Source of the DNA: a virus
Length of the DNA: 35,332 nucleotides
IMG/VR virus record: IMGVR_UViG_3300009370_000088
Location: 1-35,332 of that record
Strand: one strand, 5' to 3'
The translations under genes and the position numbers were made by a program. Positions 1 to 6,273 of this stretch are shown here, in pieces. Position 1 is the first letter of the stretch, and each line of letters starts with the position of its first letter. The notes below the pieces were generated by a model. That model saw only the letters and a program-made list of their open reading frames with translations, was not told the DNA's origin and did no database searches.

Positions 1-11
1 CCGATCCCTCC

Positions 12-239
12 CTAAAGGTGCTCACCCAAGAAGTTGTGGAAGGCGTCCCGTATGCGCTCCACCGTGTCCAAGTCATACATGGGCTTGCCGTTCATCCTCG
101 GGCTTTCGTGGATTACAAGCTTGCGCAGGTAGGCGTCGAAGACGCGCGCGCCCTTGCTTACCTCGACGGCGGTCGCATGGAGCTTGACCTCATCCTCGGT
201 GTAGGCGTGGAAGGTGGCCAACGGCTTGGGGTCACTCAT
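12..239 (-). CDS. Hypothetical 75-aa phage protein
   Basis: I do not recognise this family. It is a small, charged, soluble protein with no membrane segment, no cysteine cluster and no clear DNA-binding motif. It starts with ATG one base downstream of the stop of the preceding 84-aa gene, so it looks like part of the same polycistronic unit. The ribosome site is weak, and translation is probably coupled to the upstream gene. It is the last gene before the window edge. The unit likely continues beyond it. Confidence 0.6.
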   Translation of the reverse strand: MSDPKPLATFHAYTEDEVKLHATAVEVSKGARVFDAYLRKLVIHESPRMNGKPMYDLDTVERIRDAFHNFLGEHL

Positions 240-494
240 CTAGCTTAACTCGTACGTGTGGTCTCCAATCCTCAACAGCGCATCCTTTATATTTTTGAGG
301 TGCAAGTTAACGGAATTGAGGTCGCAATAATCAGACATTTCTTGAATCTCACTCCAATCGGACACCGGAATCTGGTATGCGTCGCCATTGCTCATCTTGA
401 CCCGCAATTGCGTCTTGTCTTCAACGTCATCCTCAATCGAAGATATATGGTTCACGTTCAGCGTAAGTGTACCTTCCTTTAGTTCTACTAGCAT
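240..494 (-). CDS. Hypothetical 84-aa protein, weakly FlbD-like N-terminus
   Basis: The ATG start is preceded by a strong Shine-Dalgarno (AAGGAGA, about 5 nt spacing), which supports this start. The N-terminal half (LKEGTLTLNVNHISSIED, then a pattern ending in NGDAYQIP) resembles the small beta-rich FlbD-type or 'host-regulatory' folds in which a short strand-turn-strand is followed by a nucleating NG.xY motif. This is only pattern similarity. The C-terminal part is predicted helical with a final strand. The role is unknown. It probably works with the neighbouring micro-genes in the early or DNA-metabolism module. Confidence 0.65.
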   Translation of the reverse strand: MLVELKEGTLTLNVNHISSIEDDVEDKTQLRVKMSNGDAYQIPVSDWSEIQEMSDYCDLNSVNLHLKNIKDALLRIGDHTYELS

Positions 495-511
495 CTTAGT
501 CTCCTTTTGGG

Positions 512-655
512 TTAATGGGTTTCATCCTCATCGTCAGGCAGGGTCTGCGAACATTCGCATAGGTCGGATGCGGATTTGGTCTCGGGGCCATAGAACCACT
601 TTCCGCACTCCGCGCATTGAATCCACGTCCAGCGAACCGTGTCGTCGTCAGTCAT
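512..655 (-). CDS. 47-aa zinc-ribbon-like micro-protein
   Basis: This is a short gene with one of the best ribosome sites in the region (GGAGGAAAGG about 3 nt before ATG). The product has four cysteines in two pairs, CAEC near residues 14-17 and CEC near residues 33-35, with aromatic residues (W, F, Y) between them and an acidic tail (DDEDETH). This is the usual layout of a tiny zinc ribbon or knuckle. Such proteins in phages often bind nucleic acid or a host enzyme, but no specific function can be assigned. TAA ends the gene shortly before the 84-aa gene. Confidence 0.65.
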   Translation of the reverse strand: MTDDDTVRWTWIQCAECGKWFYGPETKSASDLCECSQTLPDDEDETH

Positions 656-734
656 TGTCCTTTCCTCCATTCAAACGGGTAATCGAAGTTGTTGTTCTCG
701 GGGTCGTCCCATAAATATGCCAAGCCCAAGCAAG

Positions 735-821
735 TCAGGGTCTCGGCGGATTCCGGTATAACACGAAGATCAGGGCCATCCCGATCACCGCTGCCCAAAA
801 CAGGTAAGTCACGTATTCCAT
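735..821 (-). CDS. 28-aa single-pass membrane micro-protein
   Basis: An ATG with GGAG about 9 nt upstream opens a 28-codon frame. The product has a single hydrophobic helix from about residue 6 to 22 (YLFWAAVIGMALIFVLY) followed by a short basic, proline-rich tail (RNPPRP). Its start lies inside the end of the 57-aa gene (13-nt overlap), as in coupled phage micro-genes. It could be a holin-like, superinfection-exclusion or host-takeover peptide. Nothing in the sequence distinguishes these. A longer frame (652-873) overlaps it in another phase and is an alternative reading. Confidence 0.45.
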   Translation of the reverse strand: MEYVTYLFWAAVIGMALIFVLYRNPPRP

Positions 822-982
822 CCGTCCGGTCTCCACTTGGTTTCGTCTTCTCTGGTGTCTGGTCTTTTCTCATAAGTCTGCATGATCGCTCCCGCCTTGA
901 TCGCCTTGCGCTCGGAGCGGAGTCGCCGTAAACGGCGCAAGCGCTCGATGCGCCGGAACAAGCGGTGAAAAGGGTTCTTCAT
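809..982 (-). CDS. 57-aa basic micro-protein
   Basis: This frame starts with ATG in a 4-nt ATGA overlap with the stop of the upstream PD-(D/E)XK nuclease gene, which suggests translational coupling. Residues about 6-30 form a strongly basic helix (RLFRRIERLRRLRRLRSER) that would suit nucleic-acid or acidic-protein binding. The C-terminal half is charged and polar. I recognise no family. The position directly after the nuclease could make it an accessory of that cassette, but the second cassette copy near 29.8 kb has no equivalent. Confidence 0.5.
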   Translation of the reverse strand: MKNPFHRLFRRIERLRRLRRLRSERKAIKAGAIMQTYEKRPDTREDETKWRPDGWNT

Positions 983-1404
983 TCATGGAATCCGCCGTTT
1001 TCATATACGCTCCAGGCGTCCTTCCAGACCTCGTACTTGGCGCGACTGTCGCCGAAGGATGGACTCAGGTAGAGCGATCTCGCGCCCTCCAGGCGCCTTA
1101 TGGGGATGTGGTAGAATACGTCGGCGGGAACGACGTATGCAGCCAATACGTCGACCAAATCGGGATCAAGGGGCGCTTTCGTCTTGCCGCACCCGGCCAG
1201 CAGGCGGTGAGCCTTGCTTCCCTTCGCCCGGTAGCTGGTGCCCTTGACCTGTACCCGAATCTTCGTTCCCTCGCCGTTCACCACCATGACGTCGTAAGGC
1301 AAATAGTCGCCCTCGGGGACCAACACGTCCAAGCCGCGCTTCAGCGCCTCGCTCTTAAAACGCGCCTCGTGGCTGGTTCCCTCGCGCTTTACGTTAATAG
1401 CCAT
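979..1404 (-). CDS. PD-(D/E)XK nuclease (QxK variant), cassette copy A
   Basis: The predicted 141-aa nuclease has an E13 / D38 / Q52-x-K54 catalytic pattern (context VPEGDYLPYDV followed by RVQVKGT). That is the E-D-QxK version of the PD-(D/E)XK fold known from the homing endonuclease I-Ssp6803I and related PDDEXK_5-type proteins. The expected activity is Mg-dependent dsDNA cleavage, but the target is unknown. The ATG at 1404 is chosen because GAGGAGG lies about 5 nt upstream. A longer frame would only add low-complexity residues. The gene overlaps the preceding small-protein gene by 11 nt. It is clearly paralogous to the gene at 29850-30263: both share VPEGDYL-YDV, QVKGT, a VD-LAAYV block and a C-terminal LYP/LYL-type strand. 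It could be a free-standing homing endonuclease, a Holliday or branch nuclease, or an anti-host nuclease. Confidence 0.75.
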   Translation of the reverse strand: MAINVKREGTSHEARFKSEALKRGLDVLVPEGDYLPYDVMVVNGEGTKIRVQVKGTSYRAKGSKAHRLLAGCGKTKAPLDPDLVDVLAAYVVPADVFYHIPIRRLEGARSLYLSPSFGDSRAKYEVWKDAWSVYENGGFHE

Positions 1405-1585
1405 CGTCGTCCTCCTCGTCCCCGATTGGGAAGTCCGCCTCGAACTCGACGTCGGGCGCATCGCAGAAGTCGTTGATTACCGTGCTTATCACTTCCAGTA
1501 CCGCAGTCGGGCCAAGGTCGCTCTCCTCAAGCCAGCGGTTGAGGACGACGTTAAGCTCACGTCGAAGTTGCTCGCGTGGCCCCAT
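1394..1585 (-). CDS. Small acidic partner protein of nuclease cassette A
   Basis: This is a 63-aa protein with a helical N-terminus (REQLRRELNVVLNRWLEESD) and a very acidic tail (GDEEDDDGY). It is paralogous to the protein at 30256-30438 through the shared core LNRW[LV]EESDL and a conserved spacing of acidic residues. Both paralogues lie directly upstream of, and overlap, a paralogous PD-(D/E)XK nuclease gene. The start could be either of two ATGs two codons apart; 1585 gives a 1-nt TGATG overlap with the preceding gene. I infer a cofactor, inhibitor or specificity subunit of the nuclease. It has no recognised domain name. Confidence 0.7.
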   Translation of the reverse strand: MGPREQLRRELNVVLNRWLEESDLGPTAVLEVISTVINDFCDAPDVEFEADFPIGDEEDDDGY

Positions 1586-1791
1586 CACCATTGCCCGAAG
1601 TCCGTTTGCTTGGGAACCCGCCGCGCCTTGCGGGTGCGTACCTTCTTCCCGTTGAAATACTTTACTTGCGTGCTCCCCCAAAAACGAAGTACGGCCAAGT
1701 CGAACTTGCGCTTGTCGAGCACCGTCATCCTCGGGCCGGGACTCCAGGGAACCTCGTCCAGCCTGCGCTTGGCTTCACCCGCGATCCTCAC
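1585..1791 (-). CDS. Hypothetical 68-aa basic protein
   Basis: This small, strongly basic, aromatic-containing protein sits between the methyltransferase and nuclease cassette A. It overlaps the methyltransferase end by 17 nt and abuts the next gene as TGATG, so an internal ATG at 1728 (MTVLDKRKFDL...) is an alternative start. The C-terminal third (KYFNGKKVRTRKARRVPKQT) looks like a nucleic-acid-binding tail. No family is recognised. The tight packing and the plausible composition are the main support. Confidence 0.55.
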   Translation of the reverse strand: MRIAGEAKRRLDEVPWSPGPRMTVLDKRKFDLAVLRFWGSTQVKYFNGKKVRTRKARRVPKQTDFGQW

Positions 1792-3268
1792 GCAAATACT
1801 CCCCCAGAGTCTTAGGATAAGTCGTGCCCACGCCCAGTTCTTCCAGCTCCTCGGGGGTATAAGTCGCTTGCAGGCGCTTCAGGCGCCGCCCGATCCACTC
1901 GGCCACGTTTACGGTGACGGCGTTGCCGCAGGCGCGGTATCTGGGACCGTCCGCCTGCTTGACCACCTTGCCCGTAGCCTTCCATTCGTTGCCTTCGAGT
2001 TCCAGTTCCATCTTCTCCAAGGTCCAGTCGTCGGGGAAGCCTTGAAGGCGTTCGCATTCGCGACAAGTCAGGCGGCGCACGGTGAGGTTGCTCGCCACCC
2101 CCACGCCTTCCCCGCCTTGCTGCGAGCGCAGGGTTACCGAGACGTCCTCGCTCGCCTTGGGGGTGGTGTCTCCGTTCCATGAGCAGACTACATTAGAGGG
2201 GCGACTAGGACGATTCTCACCCTCTGCTCGCAAGCACCCCGAATGCTCGCCTTCCTGCCAATAGCCTTGACCGGTCTCATACATCACCTTCGGCCCGCTC
2301 GCATTTGCTATCCCCGTGGCAGAGGTTACCGTGGCGGCGGTATCGCCCGTCTCCTCGCCGTTGTAGACGTCGCAGCCTTGGGCGATAATTTGTCCGCCTA
2401 CTCCATGATTGCAGTTAAGCGTCGAAGCTTGGTTTACCAATGTTTCGGCGTTAGCTTGGTTTACCAATGTTTCGGCGTTAGCTTGGTCGCTTGCTCGGCA
2501 TATTACGGTCTCGCTGCCCCCGCCTAGGTCTCCTCCTTGACTTCGGAGGGTTCCGACTCCTTCTTCGTATCCGCCGAAGCTACCCGGCGTAAAGCCGCCT
2601 CCAGCATCGGCGGGAGAGTCTTGCCCCGCTTCTCGGCTCGGCGCAGGATGCCGGCGCAGGCGCGACTGCTGAGAGAATATTTCTCCGGCGGCTCCCTCTC
2701 CAAAATGTCCGAAAGTCGCAGATATAAAGACCCGTCGACGTCGCTGGGGAGCGGCTCGCACGACTCGTCCGCAGGGGGAACGCCATCCCACGTGCTGAGT
2801 GTCGAGTACCGTCCATCCGACCTCACTAGCCCCGATGTCGAGTAACTCTCGGATGCACCCCGCAAAATCGAGGCCATTTCCGCTTGAGAAGATTCCGGGC
2901 ACATTCTCAGCCAACGCGAGGAACCTACCTCCGCCAGTTCCTCCTCGCCGAATAGCTCGCTCTGCGAGTCCCTTGATGATTCTGCACGCCTCGAAGAACA
3001 ATCCGCTTCTTTCACCTTCCAATCCTTTCCTTTTGCCGGCTACGCTCAAGTCCTGACAGGGGAAGCCGTACGTTATAAAATCGCAGTCGGGTAAGTCGTC
3101 CGCAGTAACCTTGCTCACGTCGCAGAACAACGGGACGTCCGGCCAACGGCGCTTCAGCACGCCGGCGGCGTTCTTGTCCCACTCCACTTGCGCCACGCAC
3201 TCATGCCCGGCGCGTTCCATTCCTTCGTCAAACCCGCCCACCCCGGCGAATAATGAGATGAATTTCAC
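1775..3268 (-). CDS. C5-cytosine DNA methyltransferase (Dcm-like)
   Basis: This enzyme transfers a methyl group from S-adenosylmethionine to cytosine C5 and probably protects phage DNA from host restriction. The motifs appear in order: I FAGVGGFDEG (7-16), IV GFPCQDLS with catalytic C71, VI ENVPG (121-125), VIII QRRRRVF (175-181), a long variable target-recognition region (about 190-405), IX with RLQGFPDDW, and X GNAVTVNVAEWIG. All key residues are present, so it should be active. The start is GTG in a GTGA overlap with the coiled-coil gene, with GGAGGGG about 6 nt upstream. The 497-aa length exceeds a minimal Dcm because the recognition region is expanded. It contains Gly/Ser/Asn-rich segments and a 9-residue tandem repeat. 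No cognate endonuclease with a restriction-type layout is adjacent, so it is an orphan or anti-restriction enzyme unless the downstream nuclease A is its partner. Confidence 0.92.
   Translation of the reverse strand: MKFISLFAGVGGFDEGMERAGHECVAQVEWDKNAAGVLKRRWPDVPLFCDVSKVTADDLPDCDFITYGFPCQDLSVAGKRKGLEGERSGLFFEACRIIKGLAERAIRRGGTGGGRFLALAENVPGIFSSGNGLDFAGCIRELLDIGASEVGWTVLDTQHVGWRSPCGRVVRAAPQRRRRVFISATFGHFGEGAAGEIFSQQSRLRRHPAPSREAGQDSPADAGGGFTPGSFGGYEEGVGTLRSQGGDLGGGSETVICRASDQANAETLVNQANAETLVNQASTLNCNHGVGGQIIAQGCDVYNGEETGDTAATVTSATGIANASGPKVMYETGQGYWQEGEHSGCLRAEGENRPSRPSNVVCSWNGDTTPKASEDVSVTLRSQQGGEGVGVASNLTVRRLTCRECERLQGFPDDWTLEKMELELEGNEWKATGKVVKQADGPRYRACGNAVTVNVAEWIGRRLKRLQATYTPEELEELGVGTTYPKTLGEYLREDRG
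2426..2479. repeat. 27-bp perfect tandem repeat within the methyltransferase
   Basis: Two identical 27-bp units lie head to tail, followed by the first 8 bases of a third. In the methyltransferase frame each unit encodes nine residues (core NQANAETLV), so expansion or contraction keeps the frame. The repeat falls in the variable region between motifs VIII and IX, where target specificity is set in this family. It probably arose by replication slippage. Confidence 0.95.
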
Positions 3269-3945
3269 TTGATCCCCTCCAAGACGTCCTGAACGTTACC
3301 GCACATTAAGTTGGTCAAAGCCTCCACCCGGCGCTCCACCAGAGCCTCGCGCTTCCTAACCTTCGCCAATTCGTCCTCCAAGTGTTTGAGGACGGCCTTA
3401 GCCTTGTCGCGAGTCTCTTGGGCCTCGTCGCGCGCTCGCTTTACCGCCCTCTTCAACTTACCTTCCACCCGACTGCGAGCAGCGGCATCGGCGTTCTCCA
3501 TGTCCGCTCGCGCCTTACGAGTCAGTTCGCGAGCCTTCTCTAGGGCCATGTACCCTCGGTGCGCCTTGGCCGATGCCGACGAAAGCTTGGAGCCTACCGA
3601 TTGCTCGCGCTTCTCAACTTCCTCCTCGCGCCTCTTCAGATTCTGCTCCCAATTCGCCGCCTGCATCAGCTTACGTGAGCGGCGCTCGCGCTTCTTCAGG
3701 TTCTCCTCCTTGAGCTTGAGGCTCTCCTCAAGCTCCGTCAGACGCTCCCGGCGCTCCTCTAGCCCAGCCTCCAATATGGACGCAGCATCTTCCCGTTTGA
3801 GCAACTCATGCTCGACGCCTCCCCCAAGCTTCTTTGCGGGTCTGCGATCAAAATTCCCAAAGGCGTAGAGGTCGTTACCCACCCTAACCATCGCATGTAG
3901 GGTGCCGTCGATCCGCTCTGTCCATGCGGTTACGTTGTCTCCCAT
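3265..3945 (-). CDS. 226-aa coiled-coil protein
   Basis: After a short globular N-terminus (residues 1-45) the protein becomes a long charged helix, about residues 50-215. It has heptad-like runs rich in E, K, R, A and L (for example ERRERLTELEESLKLKEENL), a predicted coiled coil. No catalytic motif or membrane segment is visible. The ATG lies in a TAATG overlap with the RHH gene, with GAAGGAG about 2 nt upstream. Its position between a recombination-type exonuclease and a methyltransferase suggests a DNA-metabolism accessory or structural role, but I cannot name a function. The long plus-strand frame opposite it is a shadow of the charged repeat composition. Confidence 0.8.
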   Translation of the reverse strand: MGDNVTAWTERIDGTLHAMVRVGNDLYAFGNFDRRPAKKLGGGVEHELLKREDAASILEAGLEERRERLTELEESLKLKEENLKKRERRSRKLMQAANWEQNLKRREEEVEKREQSVGSKLSSASAKAHRGYMALEKARELTRKARADMENADAAARSRVEGKLKRAVKRARDEAQETRDKAKAVLKHLEDELAKVRKREALVERRVEALTNLMCGNVQDVLEGIK

Positions 3946-4136
3946 TACTCCTTCAACTCCTCCAGCTTCTCCTTAGCCATCCGCCTCAACCATTCAGACG
4001 CCGAGAGGTCGGAAAGCATGGCGGCAATCCTAATCTCTCTACGCATTCGAGGGGTGACGGCGAACGCAAGGAGAACTCCCCTAGCATTCACCTTCTCCCC
4101 CTTGAACCCGGTAGCCGTGTAGTTCTTGGCTTTCAT
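3945..4136 (-). CDS. 63-aa ribbon-helix-helix-like DNA-binding protein
   Basis: A short strand-forming segment (GVLLAFAVTPRMR) is followed by two helices (EIRIAAMLSDLS and ASEWLRRMAKEKL). This is the strand-helix-helix order of Arc/CopG-type ribbon-helix-helix repressors, with the usual 'T/S-x-x-x-R' turn before helix A. Such proteins bind DNA as dimers and often autoregulate their operon. The start is an ATGA overlap with the exonuclease gene. It is a plausible regulator of this early operon. The target site is not identified. Confidence 0.7.
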   Translation of the reverse strand: MKAKNYTATGFKGEKVNARGVLLAFAVTPRMRREIRIAAMLSDLSASEWLRRMAKEKLEELKE

Positions 4137-4951
4137 GCGTCCTGCAATTCCCCCCGTGGGTCATACTTTTTTAAGCTACGCCAAAGTTGGCAGGCCGCTT
4201 TGAAATCCTCCCATGCGGAGGCTAAGACTTCCGGAGCATACGAGCATACCTCGAACCTCCCCGGCTCCGTGGACGAAATGTAACAGTTAGCTCCGAAGAC
4301 TCTCCCGTTCTTGATTGCTTCCGGCCCCCAATAGGTAGCGGCATAAGCTGCAATCTGGTGGACCTGAAAGTCGTAGGGCGTGACCTTCACCTTTTCCCTA
4401 GTCTTGCGAGTCTTCCAATCAATGACTCCGTTCTGTCCATCCGGCCCCGTGCAAACGATGTCCACCATACCCGCAAACCCGTGCCTCAGGTTCACCACCG
4501 TTTCCTCCCTTTCGATGAATCGAAGCTGCTTTTCCTGCTTCCATGCGAGGGCGGGTTGAACGTATGGGAGAAGCTCGTCCTCCACGGGATGCCCGTCGAA
4601 ATACTTCTCAATGGCATCGTGGATTCTGGTCCCGAAGTCAGCCGCCTCTTCGACAGGCTCACTCTGCTTGATCAAGCACCTATCCGCAAACTGGTCGGAA
4701 GTCTCGCCTTCGATTCTCGGCAGGTCGAATGCGACCTCCGCCAGAGACTTCAGCTTCCAGCGATCCAGACCGGGTTTGGCGAAGATGTTGAGTATGGTCG
4801 TGACCGATGGGACGAGCTTCTGCTTCCTCGCATCCCTAAGAGTCGTATTTCGCTCATGCCCGTCTTTCGTCTGCTGAGTGTGGCGAGGGCTGCCCCCCGA
4901 AGTATACCAATGTCCTCCGGAGGGAGACTTCTTTCTTAATAGAAGAGCCAC
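4133..4951 (-). CDS. PD-(D/E)XK exonuclease (RecB/Cas4-like, PDDEXK_1 type)
   Basis: The 272-aa protein shows the RecB-type nuclease layout. GTRIHDAIE carries the N-terminal histidine (H111). GFAGMVDIV carries the metal-binding aspartate (D164). VIDWKTRK is motif II/III (D178, K180). QVHQIAAYA (about 196-204) is the downstream QxxxY motif. It is predicted to degrade or resect dsDNA ends during phage recombination or replication, acting with the SSB-like and RuvC-like proteins encoded just upstream. The start is GTG, two bases after the stop of the SSB-like gene. No iron-sulfur cysteine cluster is evident, which argues against a true Cas4. No annealing protein (Redbeta/RecT-like) was recognised next to it. 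Confidence 0.85.
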   Translation of the reverse strand: MALLLRKKSPSGGHWYTSGGSPRHTQQTKDGHERNTTLRDARKQKLVPSVTTILNIFAKPGLDRWKLKSLAEVAFDLPRIEGETSDQFADRCLIKQSEPVEEAADFGTRIHDAIEKYFDGHPVEDELLPYVQPALAWKQEKQLRFIEREETVVNLRHGFAGMVDIVCTGPDGQNGVIDWKTRKTREKVKVTPYDFQVHQIAAYAATYWGPEAIKNGRVFGANCYISSTEPGRFEVCSYAPEVLASAWEDFKAACQLWRSLKKYDPRGELQDA

Positions 4952-4952
4952 T

Positions 4953-5621
4953 TCAGAACGGGTTCGTCGGTGGAGGAGTCACCCCTGTTCCGGCGATGGT
5001 CGTTTGAGTCGAAGTCGAGAAAGGAACCGTTCCCTCCGTACTTGTCGCAGGCTGGGCCTGCGGCTGTGGTGAGTGGGCTAATGGATCGGAAGGAACGGTT
5101 GAAAAGGTTTGAGTTGGGGGAGGCCCGTCCACGGTGGCCCCCTGTACCAAAGCGGCGAAAGTTTCCTTCGGCGGCACTTGATCGGCGAGTTGAGCCATGA
5201 CGGGTGAGACGGCCTGGACGTCGGCGTATTGACGACCTCTCTGGCTTGTCTTCTGGGTGATGGTCAAGGTGGCGGGTTGGCCCTCCATGACGCAGTAGTC
5301 CCATGAGCCGTCCATTACGGGAGGCTGGCCCAGCCAGCCCGTTAAGATGGCGACTAGCTTCGACTTCTCATGCCCTGAAATCTTCATCTCGGAAGTCTGG
5401 ACGAGCATGGGCTGACCGAGGGCCATAATACCGAAGAGGAAGCGGGTGAGGTCTACCGTCTCGGTGACGGCTGGATTTTCGTAAGTAGGGCGGGTGACTC
5501 CCATAGAGTCCTTTACTCCGAGGCAAACCGCTAGGTGTTGTCCTGTTGGGGCGACGACGTCGCCGAGGTGCCAGCCCGTAATTGGTCCGTCCGTAGACGT
5601 GGATGCTGTTAATATAGCCAT
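4953..5621 (-). CDS. Single-stranded-DNA-binding protein-like (OB-fold candidate)
   Basis: The 222-aa protein has a beta-rich N-terminal domain (about 1-145). Short segments (KLVAILTGWLGQPP, then TLTITQKTSQRGRQYADV) fit the pattern of phage SSB-like OB folds: partner strand, 'GKPxxL' turn, and 'GkxYAnV' strand. The C-terminal 75 residues are disordered (Pro, Thr, Gln) and end in PPPTNPF, which recalls the aromatic C-terminal tip of SSB proteins but lacks their acidic cluster. It is probably a ssDNA-coating protein serving recombination. Neighbours are a resolvase and an exonuclease. No Shine-Dalgarno is seen before the ATG, and a TATAAT lies only a few bases upstream. I am moderately sure of the fold and less sure of the activity. 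Confidence 0.6.
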   Translation of the reverse strand: MAILTASTSTDGPITGWHLGDVVAPTGQHLAVCLGVKDSMGVTRPTYENPAVTETVDLTRFLFGIMALGQPMLVQTSEMKISGHEKSKLVAILTGWLGQPPVMDGSWDYCVMEGQPATLTITQKTSQRGRQYADVQAVSPVMAQLADQVPPKETFAALVQGATVDGPPPTQTFSTVPSDPLAHSPQPQAQPATSTEGTVPFSTSTQTTIAGTGVTPPPTNPF

Positions 5622-5636
5622 AGTATTATATCCGTA

Positions 5637-5654
5637 GTTAGTTAGTTAGTTAGT
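5637..5654. repeat. Tetranucleotide (GTTA/TAAC) microsatellite
   Basis: About 4.5 copies of GTTA (TAAC on the coding strand) span the stop codon of the RuvC-like gene and the gap before the SSB-like gene. Because the unit is four bases, TAA appears in all three frames, so the tract is an all-frame translational stop. Slippage would not alter either protein substantially but would change the spacing between the two genes. Confidence 0.9.
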
Positions 5655-6124
5655 GAAAGATGGTGCCTGAGAATCAATAAAGCGTCACAGGTTTTTAGGG
5701 TGAGTCCCTTTATTCTCGGAAACAGCCGGGAGGCATGGTCTCGCAGGGCTTTCTTTCGAGGTTGGCCCTTCAGACCCTGCAAGCCCGGAAGTCCTTTTTG
5801 CCAAGCTTGCGGGCGGACGAGTTCCATAGGTATCTTGTTGGCTCGAATGGAGCCTCGTATGAACCCGTAACTATCGCCCAATTTGAAAGAGGTGGACGAG
5901 GGAATCATTTTCCCTGCGAAGGGCGGAACGAGTTCCACGACTGCGGTCAGGCTCGAGGCGTCCTCATGATTTGCTAGCCAAGAGAGGTACTCGAGCCACT
6001 CGGTTTCATCGGTCCACGGGTAAAGCTCGACTCGCTCGAGGCCGCCCCATTTTCCCGCCTCTTGCTCGAATGCCACCGCATACCCGCCGCTCATTCCGGG
6101 GTCTACTGCGAGAGTGATCCTCAT
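5642..6124 (-). CDS. RuvC-like Holliday junction resolvase
   Basis: The 160-aa protein has an RNase H-fold nuclease signature: LAVDPGMSGG (D8) on the first strand, AVVELVPPF (E64), and a C-terminal helix with CDALL (D147). Between them is the GFIRGSIRANKIPMELVRP/W segment typical of phage RuvC-like proteins. It should cut four-way junctions or branched DNA before packaging. The start at 6124 is an ATGA overlap with the 50-aa gene. A longer frame would add an unconserved Arg/Gly-rich extension. It lies in one operon with the integrase and the SSB-like protein. The start is less certain than the family. Confidence 0.85.
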   Translation of the reverse strand: MRITLAVDPGMSGGYAVAFEQEAGKWGGLERVELYPWTDETEWLEYLSWLANHEDASSLTAVVELVPPFAGKMIPSSTSFKLGDSYGFIRGSIRANKIPMELVRPQAWQKGLPGLQGLKGQPRKKALRDHASRLFPRIKGLTLKTCDALLILRHHLSLTN

Positions 6125-6273
6125 GCGGCCTTCTCCACCGTCTCCGCGCGAAGCGCCAAGGTTGCCAGTAGTTCCTCCAGCGTGCCTTCCCACTCCCCGC
6201 CCTGAGTGTCCAGAGTAACTTTCCCATCGTCCTCTAGTCGGACGATCAAATTGCCTAAGTGAATTACTTTCAT
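6121..6273 (-). CDS. Hypothetical 50-aa protein between integrase and RuvC
   Basis: This small acidic protein starts in an ATGA overlap with the integrase stop and ends in an ATGA overlap with the RuvC-like start. That double coupling is strong evidence that it is real. It begins with a beta-like segment (KVIHLGNLIVRLEDDGKVTL) and ends in a helix (LEELLATLALRAETVEKAA). No family is recognised. A role as an excisionase is possible from its place next to the integrase, but it lacks the basic winged-helix pattern expected of Xis. Confidence 0.7.
   Translation of the reverse strand: MKVIHLGNLIVRLEDDGKVTLDTQGGEWEGTLEELLATLALRAETVEKAA

Noticed and set aside
652-873. 73-aa minus-strand frame with ATGA overlap into the 47-aa zinc gene
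   Set aside because: Its first two thirds overlap the 57-aa and 28-aa membrane frames in another phase and look low-quality. Only the last about 25 residues (DDPENNNFDYPFEWRKG) look protein-like, so a short TTG-start gene is possible but unproven.
2524-3015. 163-aa minus-strand frame inside the methyltransferase
   Set aside because: Alternative frame wholly contained in the well-supported methyltransferase gene, with no motif or ribosome site.
3311-3868. 185-aa plus-strand frame opposite the coiled-coil gene
   Set aside because: Ser/Arg-rich complement of a Glu/Lys/Arg-rich coding strand, with no ribosome site: a shadow frame.
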